A model generated the notes under the pieces. It did not search any database and had not been told where the DNA came from. It saw only the letters and a program-made list of their open reading frames with translations. Source: Toxotes chatareus (Eukaryota > Chordata > Actinopteri > Toxotidae). Taken from it: 64,000 bases of DNA. Location of the stretch: contig CM028897.1 in the NCBI GenBank assembly GCA_016801885.1, positions 2,611,001-2,675,000 of the forward strand. Direction: 5' to 3'. How positions within the stretch are numbered: position 1 is the stretch's first letter; each line of letters starts with the position of its first letter. The translations under genes and the position numbers were made by a program. Positions 1 to 12,400 of the stretch are shown one piece after another.

Positions 1-390
1 GAGGGTTGAGACTTCATAAAATAAAAGTGAATAACTCTGCATTTCAGCGTTCAGATATATTATTCTGCCTCAGACAATTCAATTTGTAATCCTGGGCATG
101 GAGCAGCTGTCTCGCAGTGCTGGAATTTGTCTCTCCTGCTGATGTGTGATGTCGGGCTGAGCCACGGTACTGCACCTCAGAGAACTTACTGTAATTGGCA
201 GAGATGGTAAAGGTGACTTTGACAGTGTGAGCGTGCATTTTCTGATTCCCAACTCTTATCGGTGCTTTTAAAATGGAGCTCGGCTTCGGGTGGAAAAAAG
301 CTCAAATATCCTTCGGATGAGTCCACAAAGTCAGTGTGCCGTGTGCTGTGGACGGAGCAGCTGCAGGTTCTGATGATCAGACTCTGGCTC

Positions 391-413
391 AGAGAGAGAG
401 AGAGAGAGAGAGA
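391..413. repeat. (AG)n microsatellite
   Basis: An AG dinucleotide run of about 11 units in cacng2 intron 1. No function inferred. Confidence 0.9.
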
Positions 414-1964
414 GGTTCATGATCACAAGTATTGATCAGCCTGTCCGAAGCCATAGGAATCATGTGAGTTTGTAAAGTGAACTGAGTAATGTTTCCACTT
501 GAGAGACATCCAGTAGTACCCAAGACAGCACAAGATTTGTAATGTGGGTATGAGATATTGTGTTTACAGTAAACCAGCATTAGTCACTCTCACCGGGTTC
601 TGCCCCCCTCCCCCGCCACCCCACAGCTTGCCCCGAACTCCTGCCGTCATATTCATCACTACCCGGACGTAACCGCATTTACCTCGCTTCACCTTTATTG
701 GAAACTGCTGCTCCGACTTTGGCTTCTTAGCCGCTCGGTGCATTTGTCTTTCTGCAAAGACTTTGTTATCTCTCTTCAATAACCTTATCTACCAAACTGC
801 TGGAGTGTTGCTGAGCTCTGCAGTTTTCAGGAACACAGGGACACTGATGGAATTATTTAAACTGAGTAAAACCTCCGTTTAAATCATTTTCTGACAGAAA
901 CGTATGAAGCGCTTCGGCTGAACGCGTCAGGCGTGAGCAGATTCATGTGTCGCGCAGGCTGCACACGGGTTTGGCCCCTTCGTTTAGGGCCACACTGTTT
1001 GCTTTGTTTAAATTCTTATCGTTTGTCGAACTTTATTAGATGTTTTGATGACGCAATGACAATGGTCGCTGATTTAAAATTAACTAAAGTTATGATTTGA
1101 ATTAAAAAAAAAAAGAAATCGACATATTTAACTGTCTGAACTTCTCTGCTTGTTGTCAACATCCACTTTTAAATAATTCATACTGTCAAACTACAACATT
1201 TAAGTTAAAATGATTTTAAAAGAATAATTAGGAAGCTGTGTGGGTGAATTTGACAAAAAAAGGTTTACTGTGTATTTATTTATATATTTTCAGAGGTTTT
1301 TCGAGGTTATTCGAGTGGAGGTTTGGTATAGTCTGTTCGCTGCTGGCAATTCTACCAACAACAGTGAGGACAGGTCACTTGGCAGGGGTTTGAAATGCTA
1401 AAAAAAAAAAAAAAACAACAACAAACAAACAGAAAAAAGTAACAACTCACCAAGATTTAAGTGGGGCTGAAAATTCCCACAACTACACCTTAAGCTCGCA
1501 TTAAAAAGGGGAGTCTGTTCTCCATCTGCCAGTTCTTACTCCACTCAAAACGACAAGTAGCCTACTGTGTTTGCCCGAGGAAAGGCCGCTCTCTCACAGT
1601 GCAGCACAGGCACAGCGATGGAGGGACTGATCCTTTACCAGACGCTTCTGAGAAGAGAGAACAAAAAAAGAAAGAAAGAAAAAGAGAAGAGGGCATTGTA
1701 CATAAGAGAGGAGAGCGAGGGTGTTGAGACTAATCTCGTGTGCTGGGAGGAGAGGGAAACAGACGAAAACATTACAGCTTCTTCGTTATGAGCAAATCGG
1801 ATTGAGAAGAGGAAACTTACTTTACAGTACTTTACTGTGCTGAGCGTTGGTTGTGCTTCAGCGTCTCGAACCTGAAAGACGAAGCAGTCAGATGAACAAA
1901 ACCTTTGACCTTTAGTGGGAAGAGAAATAAACACCAAATCCTCCATGTGTGCTCAATAGAACTG

Positions 1965-2180
1965 TTTTCATTATCAATTAGTTTGTTGATTATTTGTTAA
2001 ATTAGTTGATTACAGCCAATAAAATGTCAGAGTGAAAAATGCTGCTCCCAGAGGACACAGTGATGTCTTCAGATGTCCTGTTTTGTCTGAACAGTCCAGA
2101 ACTGCAGAACTGAAAAGTGTCCTGTTTGAGAAAGCAGCACAAAACAAACGATTAATCGATTCATTCAACTGCTAACTATT
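1965..2180. repeat. Teleost interspersed repeat, 'ATTAATCGATTAATCG' family, diverged copy
   Basis: The copy begins with an AT-rich block (TTATCAATTAGTTTGTTGAT), runs through a 'CAATAAAATGTCAGAGTGAAAAATG' type core and a 'TGATGTCTTCAGATGTCCTG' core, and ends with ACGATTAATCGATTCATT. From memory, these cores are typical of a very common degenerate interspersed repeat in percomorph genomes. Similar cores recur at about 4690, 6340, 16985, 21135 and 55915 in this window, which supports a dispersed family. Borders are approximate. Confidence 0.6.
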
Positions 2181-2184
2181 AATT

Positions 2185-2500
2185 TCCTTTAACCTTTGAG
2201 AAATTTGCTTCTTGTTGAGAGTAAGAAGATGAAGTGAGATGAATGAAACCGCTCTCGTGTCTGAACGGTAAATATGAAGCTGGAGCCAGCAGCTGTTAGC
2301 TTAGCTTAGCATAAAGGCTGGAAACGGGGAAACTGATAGCATGACTGTGCAAGGGCAACAAAATCCACATACCAGCTCCTCTAAAGGTTGTACTGTGAAA
2401 ACACAGTTCAACCTGCTGCCTGTTTGGTGCTGCAGACACGTATGTGGACATCAGAGGTGACACGAAACTGTCCTGATGCAAACTGAACATGGAAACTGGA
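2185..2500. repeat. Teleost interspersed repeat, 'TTAGCTTAGCTTAGCATAAAG' family
   Basis: Contains TGTTAGCTTAGCTTAGCATA at about 2295, followed by AAGGCTGGAAAC, then a GCAACAAAATCCACATACCA block at about 2354 and CTCCTCTAAAGG. From memory this order is that of a common non-autonomous element in percomorph genomes. No coding capacity. Borders are approximate. Confidence 0.6.
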
Positions 2501-2978
2501 GCAAATGTGTAAAGGAGGGAGAGTTCTGTCTGTGCAAGATGTATCAGGAACCAAATTCAGGTCAGTCAGTACAGTGATGTGTGATCACCAGAAACTGCAG
2601 ACACACTAAGCTTTGACACTGCAGGTTATACTCATATGACTGAATTTACCTGTTGCCCGCCCGAAACCAGGCCCATAAAAGAACAGAGAGCTAAGTCTTA
2701 GTCTTTAAACACATCGCAGAAGACCGTTGGTCACACTGTTAGGATATATCTCACCGTCTCTCGAGGAGCTGGCAGCGAGCGACGGCACGTCTCTCTGAGG
2801 ATGTGGTGTCACTGAGCCTTTTCCGGATGACGATGACTTGTCGTTCCATGTGTTATTAGCGAGAGATGGAATACAAAACATCCTGTTTTCACTGCAAAGA
2901 AAGGCTGACATATGAACACAGAGTGAGTCATAATCACTGTAAATGTATCCAACTGTAAAAAGTATCTCTCACTCCCCC

Positions 2979-3011
2979 ATCCATCCATCCATTCAGGATG
3001 GATGGATGGAT
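2979..3011. repeat. ATCC/GGAT inverted repeat (hairpin)
   Basis: Perfect 14-bp arms (2979-2992 and 2998-3011) made of CATC/GATG tetranucleotides flank a 5-bp loop. It looks like a tetranucleotide microsatellite that has inverted on itself. No gene is associated. Confidence 0.85.
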
Positions 3012-4689
3012 TGGTGCGCAAATGGGCTGCAGAACATTTCCAGCCCTTCATCTCCTCTAAACACACATCATTCCTGCAGCAGGGAGCATCTTTCTGAGCT
3101 TTTCTTTCTGCTGTATGTGATTTGCTCTCTTTTTTTGTATTCTTTTAAATAGCTGGAGAGTGTTATCCAACTCTGACATCGTCTGCAGAGACAATATCAA
3201 CGGCAACGACAAAGCATCATGAGGCAGAGTCCGATCAGGTGGACTGACTTGGCTCTGGATGCTGTGTAGGTATAACCTGATCCACCGTTGGTGCCGCTGT
3301 TAGCAGAAGTCTGGCCGACTATACGACTGGACTGTTATCACAGCTGTGCATGTTTACAGTTCAAGCATTTAGCTGGAATTCACACCCAGAGCCACCAGAG
3401 TCCAGACAGGAGAGGTGAACAGTCAACAGAAATGTTGTGTTATTACCATACGCAGCTTGGCCTCTAAGGCTACACACAGGCAACAGATAGAGGACGTTTA
3501 TAAAATCCAAGATCGAGCCAGTGGTTCCCAACCTTTCTGGCATCTTTTTACAAAATAAATCGCTGTCGAAGGTGCCACCAACTTTGTTTTTCAGGCAAAA
3601 AAAAAAAAAAAGTTTCATATATTTCAATTTACAGCCACTCAGAGTACTCAGCTGCACTTTCAAGGTCAAGATAAAGCTGATCCATTCTGTTGAAGGGCGT
3701 ATTGTGTTTTATGAAGTTGGAAATTATGACGTCTTATTTGCGAGGAACAGCTGCTAAATCTGGTCCAACGTGCAGAGCAGTTGTCATTTACGTCCGAAAA
3801 CCTGACGTCAGGTGAACCTATGTGGTCTGAGTTCACAGGTGCAGGGCTGCGGTGATTTTACTGTGACTGTGTTAGAAGCAAAAAAAACGAAGGAGAGAGA
3901 CGGATTCTAAAAGTTGTGCGCATATGGTGGTTTTCATGCCAGTGTGATGTGAGATGGTGAAGGGAAGAGTAGGCGGGTGGCTGGATACACAGCGGTTTTT
4001 TTTTTTTTTTTGGGAAGAGAGAGAGAGAGTGTGTGTGTGTTGCTGAGAGCAGCGCTGAAGTGCATTTAACAGGGTGGGAGGGCGACCAGGACCCCCAACG
4101 CCCTGCAAACACAGGCGTGAGTCAGCCTGCACCACAGGCCTGCAGTCCTGATGGTTTCAACACAGAACGCACAGTCAAGAGATGAGACAAGTCTGCACCA
4201 TGATAATATACTGTAGACTAACAGGGTGAGCGCACACAGACACACACACACACATTAATAGGAGCATGTCTACAGTTACATTTCAGGGCTGTTTTTTATG
4301 TAATAACATCAGTTTGCAGATGTTCATTTATAATACAACTGTATAGAAATATATGCATCATTTAGTGAGATATTATTTTGGGTTATTAGTCATAACATTA
4401 TGATCGATTTATGGGGACATACTGTTCGCCCGTGTTACCCAGCATGCTCTCCTCTCCTTGTGTTTTGTCCTCTTTGACTCGTTTCCATTTACATCTTAAT
4501 CGACACTTTTCTCAAAGTGACTTACACTGGACGAACAACAGGCTCAGTGTTGTGCTCAATCACACGGGATCACAGTTTAGTTCAGTTTAAATAAAAGTCA
4601 CTGACACGGCAGGAGAGACGTCTTCAGCGTGTTTCAGTGTCTCTGGTGTTTTACAGGATACAAATCTGGATCTTTTGAGTTAAAATGGA

Positions 4690-4890
4690 ATCATTTTTAC
4701 ATTAATAGTAAATTCAATATCTTTTTTTCAGTTTTCTATCAGTTTTTAACTGTTGGTGCAGGAAAACAAGCAATTTGAAGACGCCACTTTGGACATTTCT
4801 CACCACTTTCTCATAATTAATTGACCAAATTATTAATGGATTAATAAAGACAATAACTGGTGGATTATCTGTAGCCTTAATTTAGTGGTT
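4690..4890. repeat. Copy of the teleost 'GATTAATCGATTAATC' repeat
   Basis: Shares the motif GAAAACAAGCAATTTGAAGA, then ACTTTGGACATTTCTCACC, then TAATTAATTGACC and an AT-rich tail, with the copy at 6340. This is the same dispersed family as at 1965. Borders are approximate. Confidence 0.5.
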
Positions 4891-5744
4891 TTATTTACAT
4901 TTTCCAAAACAGCCTGTTAAAAAAAATCCTCTAAAATGAATCCTATCCCATCAGGCTATAGATCTGTGTCTATCCAGCAGATTTTAATGAGTTTAATTGG
5001 TAGAAAAGCTGTAAAGCACAGACACGCAAAATGAGAGAAAAGCCAATAAATTAAATAACAATAATAGCGACAATTACAGATTAATAACTCCTCCTTTCTT
5101 CTGTATTCTCACAGCTCTCTCTATCAATTCTCCTTCCCTCTGTCTCAGTGTGTGGCTCATACAGTGATCATTATGATCTCGTGAAACAGCTGCATCGACT
5201 GCCTTTGATTTGTGATCTTTTATAGTCGCCAGTGAATGTAACCCCCCCTCCCCCGACCGCCTCTTTAGATCTGTCCTCAAGTGTTCTTGCTGTTATTAAT
5301 GGTGTTTGGGAATCCAGTTGATTTAAATAAGAGTGCGGCACGTTGATAAGATCAATTGGCAACTGTTTTAAGAGGGAATTTATAACGCCCCAGCCGCTGT
5401 CCAGCTGTGCTCACGGCGCAGATTTTGCTCTGATACCCTGAGCTCACTTCCAGCACGTGCAATGTAAATCATAGGAAAAGGCCGAGCGGTGGGGTCAAAT
5501 CATTCAGGGCCTCATCACAGCCAATGAGCATAGGTCACAGCTTCATCATCTGCGGCGCAGAGAGGTGAACGGTCCACGGCGCAGATTCCTCAGCTGCCGG
5601 TTTATTAAAGTGAGCTGAAGTGAGTGTGATGTTTTCCAGGCTGTGGATTTAAACCCGGGGTGAGAAAGTTTAAAGGACGCTTTGTTCTCCTGCTCAGATG
5701 ATAAGCACAGCTGTGAGCTTCACCGCTATCGCAGAGCGAGAGCT

Positions 5745-5779
5745 TAACACACACACAGACACACACACTCACACACAGG
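5745..5779. repeat. (CA)n microsatellite, interrupted
   Basis: An interrupted ACAC run with scattered G and T bases, in cacng2 intron 1. Confidence 0.85.
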
Positions 5780-6339
5780 AGTGTTACATCACCCTTATTT
5801 CTACGCAACACAAAGTTTGACAACAAGTTGAAAGCTATCTGATTAGCTTCAAGTGATAAAAGGGAAAGAGCTGGAGTTAGTACCGGACAAGGAAAGATAT
5901 TGATTGGTGTTTTGTTAGTGAGGAGGATGAAGGATGTGTTTGTGTGTTTGTGGGCCTGAAACACACAAACACACAATAACCTTCTGAGAGTTTTTTTTTT
6001 CCCCCTTGCATGCTACATCCTGAACCGAGGATGCATGTAAACATTTATTTATTTATAACATCTCCTGTAGTCAGAGTCCTCATGTGCTCTCACGGTTCCA
6101 CCTCACAGCCAACAAACTCACGTCTCCAGGTCTGATGTGTTGTGGCTGGATTGTTTAAAACAGAACACACAACTCAGACGGCAGCATGCAAACAGGTCAC
6201 ATGCTTGGTTTTGAAAATGTCTAATGGAAACATGGAGACCTCTGCAAGAGAAAATAAACGTCTCCAGAAAAAATATTATCACAAATTTTTCTTTTTTTTT
6301 TTTTTAAGCAAAAATACTGGTTTTCTTCTTCTATGGTAG

Positions 6340-6470
6340 TAATCTGAAGATCTTTTGATTTTAATCAGTTAACTGAACAAAACAAGCAGTTTGAATTTTT
6401 AAACTGTGGCTCTGGGAAATAATGAGGATCACTGTTCACTATTTTCTGACGATTAACTTACAAATCCAGA
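6340..6470. repeat. Copy of the teleost 'GATTAATCGATTAATC' repeat
   Basis: Contains AAAACAAGCAGTTTGAATTT, GGCTCTGGGAAATAATGAGG and CACTATTTTCTGACGATTAA in order. This is the same module order as the copy at 4690 and as other members of the family. Borders are approximate. Confidence 0.5.
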
Positions 6471-9400
6471 GTCTGACTAACTGACTGACTCCTCTCACTT
6501 CTCTCGCTTTTTGTCATCTTGCCTTTGTCTGCAGTCTAATAAAGTTATAAACAGTCTCAAAAACATAACTGTATAATTTTTCATCAAACTGCCTCCTGCT
6601 CACATTTTCTCTCATGTCTTTATCATTTGTTTAATTTAGAGAAAATCCAAATATTTAAGCGTCGTGTCCTGCTGAGATTTGTTTCTCGTTTGCACAGTAA
6701 ATGGTGCGTCTCAAGCTGTTAGCATGTTGACAAGGCTTTTCAGTTCATGTCAGTCCATTAATTCAGGTCTGAGGGATTAGGCGGAGGTTTGTGGGAGTGC
6801 GGCGCTGTGCTGCAGGCAGGACTCCGCTTGGTCCTGCAGAGAGGATGCTTTAGGTCCTATGGCGGCGCGGCGAGAACACCTGATGGTTGCTATAGTTCTG
6901 CCTCCTGCCCAAACAGACACTTTACAAACCATTACTTCAGCTTTCTCTCCGTTTCCTCAAAAGACCCCAAGTTTCTCCTGACTGTACTTTGTCACTCTGT
7001 CTTTGTCTTTCTCTGGCTCCTCTGCTGTTACGCACTTATTCAACCCTGTAACCTACAAATTGTGTTTATATACAACTAATTTCCAACAGCAACCGCCAAT
7101 GAATGTAGCTTCATTCATCCATTCATTAAAGAAAAGCTGCCTCTGAACATCATCCATCCATCCAGTGTTACATTATATAAACATAATTTCTAAGAGGTAT
7201 AAATACAGTTTTCCCAGCATTCATTGCACAGTGTGACATGCCTCAAACTGGCGTTGTGCAGTCACATGCAGATTTTATTGGGCCCATTTCGCACATTGTG
7301 ACACGCAGTAAACTTATACAGTCACTGTGGCTGCTCAGTCTAAAGGCACCTTAAGTCTAATAAAAGTGGGGACGGGGGAAGCAGCTCAGGCAGGAGACAT
7401 GTTTATTCGATTCTGAAAAGAAAACACCTCCATATGTGTCTGTTCACATGTTGTCATGGTACAAAACACTGGACCGGCTGATGTGCTGACGTGCACCAGC
7501 TCTGACGACATGGCAGACGAGTGACAAACTGAACCATCAGGATCAGTTGTTTAAAGTGGGATCTCTCTGTGGTCCCATTATAATTGGTGATTCTGGTTGA
7601 CATCACCCCGTGGATGAGTCAGTGTGGACCAGTTCGGGCTCTGCCTCAGCATCCTGATTTTCATTTTCATAATTTTACACCAGGCTCGGCCGATTGGCAG
7701 AAGCACTGACTGTTACTGGTCTGCAGTGCTGTCGACAAACTGAATTTAGATGTAGAGGTTCGCCTCTATTTTCCGATTCACTGTGAGGAGAGGAATTTAC
7801 CAGCACTTACTCACCAACTGTCAGTCGGACAGTTTTCTCAGTAAAGACTTAAGCTGGAGTCAGTTCCACTTTGACTCATTGTGCTTTGCCTGCAGCTGAA
7901 CTGCATCCATCTTGCTTGTATGTGCATTGTTGTGGGTTCTCAGTCAAATTGGGCAAAATTTGGGTAAAAATTACAACGTTGCCGTGGATGGATGAAAGCC
8001 AAACTTCAGGGCTGAAATAACCAAATAAACACTAAACCGGGTGATTTCCATTGAAATCCCTGAAATCCACACTATAAGTCTGTTGTGTCCATGATGCTTA
8101 GCACATCTCAAACAGCTGTTTTTAAACGAGGCCGTACATGTTTCCAAAGACTCGGAGTGCAGGATCACAAATAGATGCAAACCAGTTTCCCCCCGTGGAG
8201 CTGATTACATGATTGTTACTGGCGTAGGTGAGGCGTTGCTTTTGCAATTGCTGCTATTAGTGCGAGGTGTTTACTTGCCCCGCGTTCTGGGAATGCCTCT
8301 CCCTGTGGGTGCTGCTGCTGAGGGACTCTTCTGAGAACTGGACAGCTCTCTCCCCGTCTGACCAGAAGGCTGTGACGCACTCTGCTCTGACACCGGTGAC
8401 TCACTGGCTCCCCGTTCCTGGATCTGTGAAATCTCATCCTACCCTCCATGGCGGTTTCCTACCCTGCTCGGTGACCTCGCACGTCCCAATGTGTCCACGA
8501 ATCTGAGCTGAGACACACAGATGGACCACGGGCAGGAGAAATCCCTCCCACTCCTCAGATCTCCTGAGCTGAGGGTGATGGTGTTCATCTCTGTTTATGC
8601 TTTACTGACACTGCAGAGAAGCAGAGAGAGAGAGAGGGGGGTTAAAAAAAAAAAAAAAAGAGAGAAGTGTGGCTGAGAAACAGAGCAAGGAAATTAGCAT
8701 TTATCCCTTTTCCACAATGGGAATTTAACAACCTGTAACCTGGAGCTCCCCATGAAATGAACTTGTGAGACCCCTCAGGGTCTCAGCTCCAGGTTCTGAC
8801 TGTGTTTTTTACATTGCTGTAAAAGGTGACACCGCCTCAGGACAAACTGGTCAAACTGGTGACAAAAAACATGGCGCTTATACTGATTTTCCTCTGAATC
8901 TAACAAACTTTACAGTCCATATCAGATTCCTTAAAGTTCTCCTGCAGAGGTTTAGTCCTCCCATAGAGCTATGGAGCGGATTTTCTATGAGTGGGTCTCT
9001 GTTTAATGAGGGGACACACAGGTGATGAGATACACAATCCTACCCATGATTCCTAGTCTACTGATCAACAGGTGGCAGTAACACACACAGAAACAAAAAG
9101 ACAAAAGGTAAAAAAAACAACATAAAACTATATTCAACAAAATAACACTGCTAAAAGAGCCACCCAAAGAAATCCCAGTTTCTCTGGTTGAACTGTCCTG
9201 TTCCCAGTAAGAGGTGGACAGAACGGAGCAAAAAGAGCGACTGAGCCTGGGACAATGCTGCATTTCTGCAGAAACAAAGACCTGATACGGTTTAAGAACA
9301 GGAGACTATAAATAAAGAGCGATTTGAAATGAAAAGTCATGAAAGCAGCGGGAGGGAAACGGACAGAGTCTGGCCTCCCCACGGGTTCGCTGCTCCTCTG

Positions 9401-12400
9401 GCAGCCTATCTCCTCCTCCCTCCCCATTTCTTTCCCATCAACACATCATCTCAGGAGTAAACAGACCCGCACGCCGTTGCCGCAGGCGGCCCCTCAGCCC
9501 GCAGACAGACGCAGACGTGGCGTCTCACCTCAGAGACGGCGGACATCCCGGGCGTTCAGGGCAGAGAGGAGCGGCTTTGTTGGGAGAGAGCGCTCAGCGC
9601 CGAGCCGTGGGAGGTCAAATGACTGTCTAACATCTGTCAGTCATCCTCCAACGAGCCGAAACCTGACAGCACCTCGCTGCCTACGTTAGTCTGCCTCCCA
9701 CTTCACCCACAGCCGCAGCTGCTGTGTTACATACCTGCCAACATCTCCAGGCCCGAACGATGCATCTTTATTTGCAAAGCAGCTCATACACTGTTCTTCC
9801 TGCAGCCTCGTTTCCTTTCTGTGAATACATTTTTCAATTTCATAAAAATTATCCCTGAAAACAGATGATAGGACTGACAGGATCCTACATGAACACAACG
9901 TTTTCTGTTTCAGTTGTTTCACATGAGAGATTTTTATTTTTACGTGTTAGAGAGGGGCGTTATGAAAAGCAACTCCTCCTTTGGATACAGCTGTGTTTCA
10001 CTATATTATCACTCATTATCTGTTAACACAGCAGCTTCCACTCATGAGTCTGAATGTTTGAATATGGAAAGTAAACCTCAGGAACATGCTTCATTTGTTT
10101 TTTTTCAAGGGGACAATGAGAAACTGCTGCGCGTTGCAGAAAGCAGTTTAACAGAGATGAACCTGGGCGTGAAAACTGAATGATTGCGATTGAAGTGACT
10201 GGAATATATTAAGTTCTGCCTCATCCTCCACCTTCTGATTCAGCAGCACGGGTGAGCGAGGTGTGGGTGGAGGCAAACGGGCCTTTTAAAACAGCGGAGC
10301 TCAGGTCTGAGCTGCTGTGGCTCTGCAGAATAAAGTCACGTCCATTTTCAAATCCAGATTTGATCGGATGCCTCCCGAAATTACAACCTGTCCACGTTTT
10401 ACATTTCTCTTTGAAATACGTCACATTACTTAAGCTGAAGATGCTCGAACTGTCATCTCACCGTGTCTTTAAGTCTTCGAACAACAGCTCTGCTCCAGCG
10501 TTGACATGAAAAAAGCCTGTTTTCAAAGCCTGAGATGCCCCACTACGTCCGTGTGTTGTGTGTGTGTGTGTGTCTGTGTGATGGGAGAGGGAGAGACGGT
10601 GCACATGGGCCTCCCTGCCTTAGCGGGGTCATTACCAAGATGAATATAGTGATTATAAGGATGAATAAGGTGTGATTATGAAGATGAATAAGGCGATTAG
10701 GGCTCTTGTCACTGCTGCCAGGGCGGCTGTTCGTTAGGAGAGAGAAGATGTCGGCGTGTAACATGCGTGAACCCATTACCTTTTCATCCACATGGGATTT
10801 ATAAGCACATACCAATACATGCATGCACACGAGAACGCTGCGACGCTGTTACACCTCACCAGTGGAGACCATTTGTGCGGTTAAATGACCCGTGTGTGCA
10901 ATATATCTCTTTCCTGTGGCTGTGGTGTAATCCTGCTTATGTGTTTGACCCAGAAGAACACGGGTTTACCTGGCCGCGTCTGCAGGTGGCTGCGTGGGGT
11001 CGATGCTGGCTCGCGGGCCGCCGTGCTGGTAGCAGCTGACTAACACCGCACGCTGTGTGTCCAGGGGTTAATGACACCTCACCGGCTCCGTCCATGTGAT
11101 CCTCCCCTTTGCAGGGACCCAGTTAGCTGTAACCATGGCAACCGAAGCGAATGGTTCTGATGTCCACATGGCAACGGCTGCCATAGGGACAGAGGGTGGA
11201 CGTGGGAGGCGGAGGATGTGGGGGTTGGGAGGGGAAGGGGTCGGGGGGTTTGACTCTGACGCACTTGGTGGCTGCCTGGAAAGTTTTTGAGAACGCCGCC
11301 CACTGACGAATCAGAAGCAGGCTTGAGTCTCTCACTCTCTCTCTCTATGACTCTCTATCTTTTAAACTGCACCTCCTACTCAGTCGAGAGTCCTCCTGAC
11401 CCCCCTGCAAACCCCCCACCTCTCTTCACTGCACCCTCTCCATCCCATCATTCACCTCCTCCATGTTTGTGTCTCATCAAACCTTTGTCTCTGTCTGCAG
11501 CTCTGTGGCAGCTGCGATCGTGTTTGATCACTGTTGGAGGGTTTCGTGTGTGGGCGGTCCGACCCGGATGTCTCTCTCCTCGGGCATCCAGGGAGGATTG
11601 GTCCGGTTCTGCTCTTTTCTCACCTGCAGATACATTTAATCTAATGATAGCCAATGTGAATACAGCGTGAACAGCGTTATTCATGCACCCTGAATATTTT
11701 ATGATTGTCTGGGTAGCATGAGGAGCTCCATGTGACAGTTCATCAGGAATCTCATGCATGAATTCAACTTGTGCGCGGTTAGTTTTCTTAACCTTCTGAA
11801 ACTTCAGACCAGTCTTCATGTATTTCCAATTATTTATAGATATATATGCACATGGGCAAAGTTCAGTGCAATTTCAGGACGTGTTCTTGGGAGAACATGG
11901 CAAATGGTCAAAGTGCAGCGGTCCCATCACAATCCATCTCCTGCTGCAGAGCCACAGAAATAAACTGATCTTCATGTGAACCATCAGCGGAGCGCCCCTG
12001 TAATGTGAGGGATCAGCAGCAGTAACCGTGTTTACAGAGGTTTGCCTTGTGTCATCACTGAACTGGAGACAGCTGTTGTAGAGTTGCTGCCTCTACATTC
12101 ATTCCTTCACAGTAAAAGACAGTGACAGAGACACAGAGGAGGAGATATGTAGCTCAACTTTGAGCGTCACTAAGAACGTGAAGATTACTGAGCTTTTCTT
12201 CAACTCAACAGTGTCCACCATCATCTGAAACTTCTAACACAACGTCAACACACACTAATGTCTCCTTGAAAGACACACACACTAAACTGCAAAAGCAAAC
12301 ACATTTTGCAAGGTTAGGGAAAGATCTGTGTGTAGCTGCATTTCCGAGGAGGCACAGCGAACACCTACAGCGAACTGTAATCCACGAGTTCTCGTCACAT